DNA from: an uncultured Treponema sp.
GTDB taxonomy: Bacteria; Spirochaetota; Spirochaetia; Treponematales; Treponemataceae
DNA length: 9,799 bases
NCBI GenBank assembly: GCA_905236465.1
Contig: CAJOQA010000045.1
Location: forward strand, 1-9,799
Direction: 5' to 3'
Positions within the stretch are counted from its first letter, which is position 1; each line of letters opens with the position of its first letter. Under the pieces are notes generated by a model. It made no database searches and had not been told where the DNA came from. It worked only from the letters and a program-made list of their open reading frames with translations. Of this stretch, positions 1 through 5,995 are shown piece after piece. Both the position numbers and the translations under genes were made by a program.

Positions 1-66
1 ACGGATGCCCTCAAATCAGATTTAGATGCTTACTATAAACTTTGGGGTGCTAAAGGAAGTTTTTAG
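1..66 (+). CDS. C-terminal end of an unidentified protein (cut by the window edge)
   Basis: Plus frame 1 is open from the first base to TAG at 64-66. It encodes 21 residues ending in DAYYKLWGAKGSF. The other two plus frames hit stops within the first 40 bases, so this is the only plus frame that can be the tail of an upstream gene. The stop overlaps the stop of the converging chemoreceptor gene by 4 bp, a common arrangement for tail-to-tail bacterial genes and the main reason to believe the frame. The fragment is too short to assign to a family. A chance open frame of this length is also possible. Confidence 0.5.
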   Translation, partial: TDALKSDLDAYYKLWGAKGSF

Positions 67-2258
67 ACCTTGAACTTGGCGACCTCGTCAGCAACTTTTT
101 GTATGCTGTCGCGGGTCTGCTTTGTAGAATCGTTTACACTGTTTATAGATTCGTTGATGTTTGCAGTGCCCTGTGCCATTTCGTTCATAGAAACAGTTAT
201 TTCTTGAGAAAGGCGCGAAAGTTTTTCCATGCTTCTGTTAACTGAATCTGAAGCTTTTCCCATCTGGTCCCCGCCGTCTTTTACGCTAACGGTAACATCC
301 TGAATCTTTTTCATTGCGCTCAAGACCTGCTCCCCGCCATCTGACTGCTCTTGCATAGCATTCATAATTACGTGTTCCTGCTGGTCTACCGTTTTTGTCA
401 GACTATAGATTTCATTGAACTTCTTTTGCAAATTAGAAGTTGATTCAGCAATCTTGTGGATAGAAGAAATAACCTGCTTTAAGTTTGCGGTAATTGCCTT
501 ACCCTGCTTACCAGAATCTTCTGCTAATTTCCTGATTTCATCTGCAACAACAGAGAAGCCCTTTCCTGCTTCCCCTGCATGGGCGGCCTCAATAGCGGCA
601 TTCATAGCAAGAAGGTTAGTCTGGCTTGCTATGTTAGAAATCATGCTAGAAGCCTGAAGCAAAGACTGTGACTGTTCTTCTATTTCGCCGGTAAATGCTA
701 CTGTACCTGCAACAGATGAGCGACCCTCTTCTGAAGAAGTTGAAAGCTGTTGCATTGATTCTGAGTTCTTTTGCAAAATTCCTGTAACAGATCGGATGTT
801 TGCAACCATTTCTTCTATTGCAGAAGATGCCTGTGCTACAGAATTTCCCTGAGACTGAATGTTTTCTAGTAAGCCCTGGACAGAAAGGTTGATTGTACTA
901 ACAGAATTACTTGCTTCTTCTACGCTTTGTCCCTGTACCTGAACCTGATGATTTACAGAATCTATGTTAGATTTAATCTGGTTGACTGCAGCTGCAGTTT
1001 CGTTCATGTCAGCAGCAAGGGTGTCTCCCATGTTTTCTACATTCTGGGCTTCTGTTTTTACCGAAGAAATGGATGTGCGGATTTTGTCCATTGTCTGGTT
1101 AAAGTACTTGGAAAGAAGTCCTAATTCATCGTTGTGATGTATTTTCAACTGGACCGTAAGGTCTCCGTCGCCCTGCGCTATATTCTTCATAGCATCAGCG
1201 CAATCTCGTATTTGCAGGACTGTTTTTGTAATGACATAGCCAGAGATTACGATGCCAAGAATAAGGGATATGATGAATGTTATGATAATTGCGGTTACAG
1301 GAGCGTTTTTCTGGCGGTTCATCTCGTTGACCGGCGCAACAACTGCAAGGAACCAGGTTTCCTTTGCATTGCCAATCTTAAAGGGTTCTACAAAGTAGCG
1401 ACAGGTTTTTCCTAAAACAGCATCTTTTGCCTCAAAAGAAAAGTTAGCAAGGCTGTTTCTTGCATTATCAAAAAGAGACTTATTCCTCTCAATTATTTTA
1501 GAGGGCTTTCCTATGTCGTTTTCGTTTGGGCCTGCCGCTATTAGTCCGCCATCAGAAATAAGAACCAGGTAGCCTGTGTCAAAGACCTTATTTTTTTTCA
1601 AGGTTTTTGAAACTGATGCCCAGTCAAAATCAAGACCTATGGAACCTAAGGTCTTACCTTCCGGAGTCCTTACAGGGGCTGCGACACCGCCTACAAACAT
1701 CTGCTTGCCCTGCAACTCATAGAGGTTTGGTTCTATAAGAACACCTTCCTGACTGCGCAGGGGGTTCTCGTACCAGAAGGAGCCTTCGTAATCTGTTAGG
1801 GGTGAACAATCGATATTTCCGTTGATATTTGTCCAGTAGGGAATCATGCGGCCAGTCTCATCGTAGCCCTCAGTTCCCGCAAAGTCATCGTCAAGCCCGT
1901 CAATTGCATTTGGTTCTGAGACGAACCAGGCATCAACATACTCTGAATGAGACTTTAATGTCTGCTTTAAAGTCTCATTGATGTGGTTACGCCTGTATTC
2001 TTCAGGAACGTTTTGGGTAAGTCCTACGCTTCTAGACAAAGACAAGCAGTCTATGTATGCGTTTGCAAAAGTTATCTTTGTTTCTTTTGCATTTGTTTTT
2101 GAAACTGACTGCAGGTAACTGTCATTTATGATGCCTATAGCCCTGTTTATGAATAAACCCAGGAAAACCCCGCCTATTATAAAAATAGCTCCTAATATTC
2201 CACCAATTGTAAATAGAAGTCGTTCTCTTAAACTGTGAATTTTTTCTTCATCTGCCAC
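63..2258 (-). CDS. Methyl-accepting chemotaxis protein with double-Cache-like sensor domain
   Basis: Transmembrane chemoreceptor of 731 residues that would sense an extracytoplasmic ligand and control CheA through CheW. Residues 1-14 are cytoplasmic and 15-38 form the first membrane helix. About 40-318 is the external sensor, with a dCache-like pattern (FWYENP at 161-166, GLDFDW at 208-213). Residues 321-344 form the second membrane helix and 345-398 a HAMP domain (GDGDLT at 363-368, DELGLL at 377-382). The signalling hairpin spans about 400-725, with its tip at 543-582 (AMNAAIEAAHAGEAGKGF). A likely methylation pair is E482/E483 in SSAIEEMVA. The arginine usually found just before the WY of amino-acid-binding dCache domains is absent (S160), so an amino-acid ligand is not supported. 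There is no CheR-tethering pentapeptide at the C-terminus (ends AKFKV). The start is GTG at 2256-2258, chosen because a strong ribosome binding site precedes it and the next in-frame Met lies deep in the sensor. Family assignment is very secure; the ligand is unknown. Confidence 0.95.
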   Translation of the reverse strand: MADEEKIHSLRERLLFTIGGILGAIFIIGGVFLGLFINRAIGIINDSYLQSVSKTNAKETKITFANAYIDCLSLSRSVGLTQNVPEEYRRNHINETLKQTLKSHSEYVDAWFVSEPNAIDGLDDDFAGTEGYDETGRMIPYWTNINGNIDCSPLTDYEGSFWYENPLRSQEGVLIEPNLYELQGKQMFVGGVAAPVRTPEGKTLGSIGLDFDWASVSKTLKKNKVFDTGYLVLISDGGLIAAGPNENDIGKPSKIIERNKSLFDNARNSLANFSFEAKDAVLGKTCRYFVEPFKIGNAKETWFLAVVAPVNEMNRQKNAPVTAIIITFIISLILGIVISGYVITKTVLQIRDCADAMKNIAQGDGDLTVQLKIHHNDELGLLSKYFNQTMDKIRTSISSVKTEAQNVENMGDTLAADMNETAAAVNQIKSNIDSVNHQVQVQGQSVEEASNSVSTINLSVQGLLENIQSQGNSVAQASSAIEEMVANIRSVTGILQKNSESMQQLSTSSEEGRSSVAGTVAFTGEIEEQSQSLLQASSMISNIASQTNLLAMNAAIEAAHAGEAGKGFSVVADEIRKLAEDSGKQGKAITANLKQVISSIHKIAESTSNLQKKFNEIYSLTKTVDQQEHVIMNAMQEQSDGGEQVLSAMKKIQDVTVSVKDGGDQMGKASDSVNRSMEKLSRLSQEITVSMNEMAQGTANINESINSVNDSTKQTRDSIQKVADEVAKFKV

Positions 2259-2264
2259 AATTTA

Positions 2265-2270
2265 CCACCT
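2265..2270 (-). promoter_or_regulatory. Ribosome binding site of the chemoreceptor gene
   Basis: On the minus strand this reads AGGTGG, 6 nt before the GTG start at 2258. It differs from the core AGGAGG by one base. It decides the non-ATG start of the chemoreceptor. Confidence 0.75.
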
Positions 2271-2279
2271 AATTTTAGT

Positions 2280-2295
2280 AAGTTACAAGTAACTT
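2280..2295. repeat. 16-bp inverted repeat in the chemoreceptor leader
   Basis: AAGTTAC and GTAACTT are perfect 7-bp inverted arms separated by AA. On the minus strand the repeat lies 21-37 nt before the chemoreceptor GTG and 9 nt upstream of its ribosome binding site. It could be an operator for a dimeric regulator. In RNA it could be a short stem with a 4-nt loop, which would be weak because the arms are AT-rich. The surrounding intergenic stretch 2259-2437 is AT-rich, with a run of ten A at 2326-2335, and I see no convincing -35/-10 pair for the chemoreceptor in it. Confidence 0.5.
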
Positions 2296-2402
2296 CTCCC
2301 CTTTTTTAATCTAACACATTTTTGTAAAAAAAAAAGATTTTAGAAATTTTAATTTTACCTTAAAATAAGATTGCTTTGAATGATATTTTGGCTAAAATCT
2401 AC

Positions 2403-2431
2403 TTGAAAAAATGCAGGTAAAAAAGTAAAAT
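2403..2431 (+). promoter_or_regulatory. Promoter of the 179-residue unknown gene, predicted leaderless
   Basis: TTGAAA (2403-2408), a 17-bp spacer and TAAAAT (2426-2431) match the -35 and -10 consensus at 5 of 6 positions each. Only 6 bp (GGCAAC) separate the -10 box from the ATG at 2438, so transcription should begin at or within a base or two of the start codon. No Shine-Dalgarno sequence sits at a usable distance; the nearest, GCAGG, is about 22 nt upstream of the ATG. A weaker alternative, TTGCTT (2371-2376), 16 bp, TAAAAT (2393-2398), would give a leader of about 33 nt. Confidence 0.5.
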
Positions 2432-2437
2432 GGCAAC

Positions 2438-2977
2438 ATGAGCAGTGACGAAATCGGACAGTTTTTAAGTAAAGATACTCTTGATGCCTTGCAAGTTTTT
2501 ATAACAAGCGATGATGTTGAAAAAGCCATTAGTGCGGCAGTAAAAACATCTGATGCTTTTGGTGCAGGTCCGGCTTTCCAAAAAATAGCCGATGATCAGG
2601 AAGAAAGTGAAGGCAAATTAATAGAAAGTTTCCATAAAAATCTTGTTCTGCTTATTCAAAAGACTTGGGTTGAAAAATCAGATGAAGAGTTAAAGGCTCA
2701 GGTTCTGTATCACCTTGAAGAATTTAACAAGCAGATAAAGGAAAAGCTGTACGAAAAAGCTTATAAGTCTTTATTTGGAATTGTATCTGATGTTGTCTAT
2801 CTGATGTTTGGTAATCAGACAAAGACTAAGGACTTTGACCAATATGCTCTTCGCATCGATCCTGAATTTGGAATTTTCTGGTGGTACATTACAAGCCTGC
2901 CCCAAACTGCCCAGTGGCCGGCTGAAAAATATAGAATTGCGATATTGTTGGGGATATATTTCTTGGCTAATTACTAG
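2438..2977 (+). CDS. Unrecognised 179-residue protein
   Basis: I do not recognise this protein. It has no signal peptide and no clear transmembrane segment, so it is probably cytoplasmic. Residues 1-120 are rich in Lys, Glu, Asp and Gln and look mostly helical (for example KSDEELKAQVLYHLEEFNKQ at 80-99). The last 50 residues are more hydrophobic and aromatic (FGIFWWYITSLP at 144-155, IAILLGIYFLANY at 167-179), suggesting a packed C-terminal core or a membrane- or partner-contacting tail. The first residues, SSDEIGQFL, loosely recall the FliM/FliN N-terminal peptide, but this is too weak to assign. The start is bounded by an in-frame TAA at 2426-2428, leaving ATG 2438 as the first possible start. 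It is a single gene between a divergent chemoreceptor and proA, with its own predicted promoter. It is 51 bp upstream of proA, so read-through into proA is possible. Confidence 0.75.
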   Translation: MSSDEIGQFLSKDTLDALQVFITSDDVEKAISAAVKTSDAFGAGPAFQKIADDQEESEGKLIESFHKNLVLLIQKTWVEKSDEELKAQVLYHLEEFNKQIKEKLYEKAYKSLFGIVSDVVYLMFGNQTKTKDFDQYALRIDPEFGIFWWYITSLPQTAQWPAEKYRIAILLGIYFLANY

Positions 2978-2993
2978 TATTTCAAACTTGCAC

Positions 2994-3022
2994 TTGTAAA
3001 TTTTACTGGAAACAATTAAAAT
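2994..3022 (+). promoter_or_regulatory. Promoter of proA, predicted leaderless
   Basis: TTGTAA (2994-2999, 4 of 6 matches) and TAAAAT (3017-3022, 5 of 6) are separated by 17 bp. Six bp (GCCCCT) follow before the ATG at 3029. The predicted start of transcription therefore coincides with the start codon, and no Shine-Dalgarno sequence precedes it. The layout is the same as in front of the upstream unknown gene. Confidence 0.45.
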
Positions 3023-3028
3023 GCCCCT

Positions 3029-4312
3029 ATGCAGATAAATTTTAGTGATATAGATTCAGTTTGTAAAAGTCTTAGGGAAGGGGCAGAGCAGCTTGCCCTT
3101 TGTAATGCAGTCCAAAAAAACAAGGCTTTAACTTGTGTTATTGAAGAGCTTGAGAATGCAAAGGATAAAATCCTTACGGCAAATAATGCGGATACAGAAA
3201 ATGCTAGCGCCAAGGGAATGAGCGCAGCTTTAGTGGAACGCCTTGCATTAGATGAAAAAAAATTCCAGTCCATGATTAGCGGAATAAAAGTAATAATTGA
3301 GCAGACTGACCCAATCGGCCTCGTTTGTGCCGGTTGGACTACACCTGGCGGAATGCAGATTAAACAGGTAAGGGTCCCCCTTGGAGTAGTAGCGATTATC
3401 TACGAAAGCCGCCCCAATGTTACTGTTGATGCCTTTGCCCTTGCCTATAAAAGCGGGAATTCAATACTGTTACGGGGGTCGTCTTCTGCCCTTAATTCAA
3501 ACAGGGCCATAGTTTCTGCAATTCAGGAAGGCTTAAAAAAAGCGGGCAGTGACGGGGTTTTAAATTCAGTTTGCCTTGCAGAACCTAAAAGTGACCATTC
3601 AGATGTAACTGAAATTCTTACCGCTGTAGGGAAAATAGATGTAGCCTTGCCCCGTGGTGGTGCTAAGCTGATAAACTCTGTTGTTCAAAATGCCCGCATC
3701 CCAGTAATCCAGACAGGTAGCGGAGTTTGTCACCTGTACGTAGATTCCCCCTGTGATTTAGAAATGGCGGGTAACATTGCCTTTAATGCAAAGACCCAGC
3801 GGCCAGGAGCTTGCAACGCTATAGAGACAATTTTAGTGCACTCTTCTAGCCTTGCTGATTTTATGCCCCTTCTTATGCAAAAGTTTGCGGGTAAAGTTCA
3901 AGTCCGCGCAGATGAAAGAGCCTTTGCTTGTGCTAAAGACAGCCCCTTTGCAAAGGACTGCCTTGTAAAGGCAAGTGAAGATGATTTTGCTTTTGAATTT
4001 TTAGACATGATTGTTGCGGTAAAAACTGTAGATTCAGTTGAGGAAGCCATTGATTTTGTGAATACGCATAACACCAAGCACAGTGAGGCAATTGTTACAA
4101 ATGACCGTAGTCATGCAAGACTTTTCCAAAGCAAAGTTGATGCTGCCTGTGTGTATGTAAATGCCTCGACCCGCTTTACAGACGGTGGTGAATTTGGTTT
4201 TGGAGCAGAGCTTGGAATCAGCACACAAAAGCTCCATGCCCGCGGACCGATGGGAATTACGGCATTGACAACTACAAAATTCCTTATAGATGGGGATGGA
4301 CAAATCAGATGA
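3029..4312 (+). CDS. proA: Glutamate-5-semialdehyde dehydrogenase (gamma-glutamyl phosphate reductase)
   Basis: Second step of proline synthesis: NADPH-dependent reduction of gamma-glutamyl phosphate to glutamate 5-semialdehyde, in the cytoplasm. It has 427 residues, close to the usual length of about 415-420. Aldehyde-dehydrogenase-fold landmarks are all present: VPLGVVAIIYESRPNVTVDA (116-135), KSGNSILLRGSS (141-152), ALPRGGAKLI (206-215), and the catalytic Cys262 in AKTQRPGACNAIET (254-267). The C-terminal signature FTDGGEFGFGAELGIST (383-399) is followed by LHARGPMGITALTT (402-415). The ATG at 3029 gives the expected N-terminus. Its stop overlaps the proB start (ATGA at 4309-4312), so the two enzymes that share the labile gamma-glutamyl phosphate are translationally coupled. 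The gene order proA-proB is the reverse of the common proB-proA. Confidence 0.97.
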   Translation: MQINFSDIDSVCKSLREGAEQLALCNAVQKNKALTCVIEELENAKDKILTANNADTENASAKGMSAALVERLALDEKKFQSMISGIKVIIEQTDPIGLVCAGWTTPGGMQIKQVRVPLGVVAIIYESRPNVTVDAFALAYKSGNSILLRGSSSALNSNRAIVSAIQEGLKKAGSDGVLNSVCLAEPKSDHSDVTEILTAVGKIDVALPRGGAKLINSVVQNARIPVIQTGSGVCHLYVDSPCDLEMAGNIAFNAKTQRPGACNAIETILVHSSSLADFMPLLMQKFAGKVQVRADERAFACAKDSPFAKDCLVKASEDDFAFEFLDMIVAVKTVDSVEEAIDFVNTHNTKHSEAIVTNDRSHARLFQSKVDAACVYVNASTRFTDGGEFGFGAELGISTQKLHARGPMGITALTTTKFLIDGDGQIR

Positions 4313-5115
4313 GTGAAGAAAATGCAATTCAGCAGGCAATGCTTGAAGCAAAAAAGATTGTTATAAAATTTGGTAGCAATTCCCTTGCAAAAGAAGATGG
4401 AACTATAAACATTGATTTTTTGGAAACTGTAGCCACTGACTGCTCTCGCCTTATTCAGGCAGGCAAGCAGATAATTATAGTTTCTTCTGGTGCCCAAGTT
4501 GCGGGGCTTTCTGCTATAAGCGGTTGGGTTCACAAAAAAGATCAACACTACCGGCAGGCCCTTTGTGCCATTGGTCAGGTTGAACTTATGGACAAGTGGC
4601 GGGAGGCTTTTAAAAATCATTCCCTGCATGTGGCCCAGTTGCTTTTTGTAAAGGAAGATTTTGAGGACTACCACCATACATTGAATATGCGTAACACCCT
4701 TTTTACTTTGGTAGATGAAGGGGTTGTCCCCATAATCAATGAGAACGATTCTGTTTCATTTGAGGAAAACTCTATAGGAGATAATGACAACCTGAGCGCC
4801 TTAACTGCAAACCTTTGGAGCGCAGATTTGCTTGTTCTTTTTAGCGATATAGACGGGGTGTATACCGACAACCCAAAGACAAATCCAAATGCAAGGCTTG
4901 TGGAAACAGTAAAAAGTATAGCAGACTTGTTGAATCAGATAAAAATGGGGGAGACCAATTCCTTTGGTACCGGCGGAATAAAAACAAAAATTCAGGCAGC
5001 GCAAAAGGCCACAGCACAAGGAATCCCCATGATTCTTGCCAACAGCCGCCACGAATCCCCCCTCTACTCACTTTATGACGGCAGCGAAAAGGGAACCCTG
5101 TTTTTAGCTTCTTGA
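4309..5115 (+). CDS. proB: Glutamate 5-kinase, short form without PUA domain
   Basis: First and usually feedback-regulated step of proline synthesis: ATP-dependent phosphorylation of glutamate to gamma-glutamyl 5-phosphate. The 268-residue protein contains only the amino-acid-kinase domain. Motifs are VIKFGSN (18-24), VSSGAQVAG (58-66), INENDSV (143-149), GDNDNLSA (157-164), SDIDGVYTDNP (179-189) and GTGGIKTKIQAA (220-231). The C-terminal PUA domain of the E. coli enzyme (about 100 residues) is missing. Such short forms are known in other bacteria, and the protein ends cleanly, so I do not read this as truncation. The start at 4309 overlaps the proA stop. A weak GGA lies 8 nt upstream, so translation probably depends on coupling. 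Met11 is a less likely alternative start. Confidence 0.96.
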   Translation: MSEENAIQQAMLEAKKIVIKFGSNSLAKEDGTINIDFLETVATDCSRLIQAGKQIIIVSSGAQVAGLSAISGWVHKKDQHYRQALCAIGQVELMDKWREAFKNHSLHVAQLLFVKEDFEDYHHTLNMRNTLFTLVDEGVVPIINENDSVSFEENSIGDNDNLSALTANLWSADLLVLFSDIDGVYTDNPKTNPNARLVETVKSIADLLNQIKMGETNSFGTGGIKTKIQAAQKATAQGIPMILANSRHESPLYSLYDGSEKGTLFLAS

Positions 5116-5140
5116 CAAGCCGGACTGGTCTTGTTATGCT
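5112..5140 (+). promoter_or_regulatory. Promoter of proC, overlapping the proB stop codon
   Basis: A perfect TTGACA (5112-5117) is followed by 17 bp and TATGCT (5135-5140, 4 of 6 matches to TATAAT). The -35 box contains the proB stop codon TGA at 5113-5115. The ATG at 5150 is 9 bp past the -10 box, so the transcript would have a leader of only about 2-3 nt. No Shine-Dalgarno sequence is visible before proC. This suggests that proC can be expressed separately from proAB. Confidence 0.5.
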
Positions 5141-5149
5141 GAATTCAAT

Positions 5150-5995
5150 ATGAAAAACTTGAACGAACTGAAAATCGGCTGTATTGGAAGCGGCATGATG
5201 GGCGGTGCCCTTATGCAGGCTGTCGCAAAGAAAATAGGCGGAAACAAAGTGTATGTTTCTGATGTGGATTTAAAAAAAGCTACGGCCTTTGCTGAAAAGA
5301 TAGGCGGAACTGCACTTGCTTCAAATGCAGAAGTGGCAAAAAGTTGCGACCTTGTTTTTATAGCCGTAAAGCCTGCCTACATAGACGGGGTTCTTAAAGA
5401 AATAGAGACTGCCATACTAGGAAAAGAAAAACTTCTTGTTTCCATGGCTGCAGGGGTTAGCCTGCAAAGAATAAGTGGCGTTTTTGAAAAAGACGGTAAT
5501 GCACCTCAGCTAGTGAGAATTATGCCCAATCTTCCTGCAACTGTTGGGGAAGCGATGATAGCACTTTCTCCCTTTGCTGGTAGTGAATGTGTAGAGAAAA
5601 CAAGTGATGAAAGTTGTCTGCTTGTTAAGGACCTTCTTTCTCTTGCTGGCAAAGTTGAAATTGTGCCTGAAAAGTTAATGGATGCTGTTACTGCCGTAAG
5701 TGGCTCTGGACCTGCTTATGCTTTCCTCTTTATTGAAGCTTTAGCAGATGCTGCAGTTCGATTTGGTATGCCAAGATCTCAAGCTTATACATATTCAGCA
5801 CAAACTTTGAAAGGAGCTGCCTCACTCTTTCTTGAGGATGGGCGGTCTATAAGTCAGCTAAAAGATGCCGTATGTTCTCCTGCAGGTACAACTATAGAAG
5901 GTGTTATAGCACTAGAGAAGAACGGATTTCGCAACGCTGTTATAGAAGCTGCCACCGCAGCCTTTAATAAATCAGTAGAACTTGGAAAAAAATAA
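5150..5995 (+). CDS. proC: Pyrroline-5-carboxylate reductase
   Basis: Last step of proline synthesis: NAD(P)H-dependent reduction of 1-pyrroline-5-carboxylate to proline. It has 281 residues, near the family norm of about 265-280. The N-terminal Rossmann nucleotide-binding motif IGCIGSGMMGGAL spans 9-21. The AVKP motif is at 72-75 and VRIMPNLPATVGEAM at 122-136. The C-terminal dimerisation and substrate region has AVSGSGPAYAFLFIEALADA (182-201) and SPAGTTIEGV (243-252), the latter with Ala where many homologues have Gly. It lies 34 bp after proB and appears to have its own promoter. The stop TAA at 5993-5995 directly abuts the stop of the converging diguanylate cyclase gene, with no terminator between them. 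Confidence 0.97.
   Translation: MKNLNELKIGCIGSGMMGGALMQAVAKKIGGNKVYVSDVDLKKATAFAEKIGGTALASNAEVAKSCDLVFIAVKPAYIDGVLKEIETAILGKEKLLVSMAAGVSLQRISGVFEKDGNAPQLVRIMPNLPATVGEAMIALSPFAGSECVEKTSDESCLLVKDLLSLAGKVEIVPEKLMDAVTAVSGSGPAYAFLFIEALADAAVRFGMPRSQAYTYSAQTLKGAASLFLEDGRSISQLKDAVCSPAGTTIEGVIALEKNGFRNAVIEAATAAFNKSVELGKK

Noticed and set aside
2308..2339. AATCT...AGATT flanked by T and A runs in the intergenic region as a terminator or regulator
   Set aside because: The arms are only 5 bp with a loop over 20 nt; the rest of the pairing is homopolymer T with A.
2411..2428. Short open frame (ATG CAG GTA AAA AAG TAA) before the unknown gene as a leader peptide
   Set aside because: Only five codons, no Shine-Dalgarno, and it lies inside the predicted promoter spacer and -10 box.
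2259..2437. Flagellar sigma-28-type promoter for the chemoreceptor
   Set aside because: I looked for TAAA followed by GCCGATAA at about 15 bp on the minus strand and found no match.
2438..2470. Similarity of the unknown protein's N-terminus (SSDEIGQFL) to the FliM/FliN CheY-binding peptide
   Set aside because: Only a few residues agree, and the rest of the protein has no FliM or FliN features.
4111..4677. 188-codon minus-strand open frame across the proA/proB junction
   Set aside because: It is antisense to two securely identified enzymes, spans their junction and has no family resemblance.
5948..5961. GCTGC-CACC-GCAGC hairpin near the end of proC as a terminator
   Set aside because: The stem is only 5 bp, lies inside the coding sequence, and is followed by CTTTAATAAAT without a real T-run.
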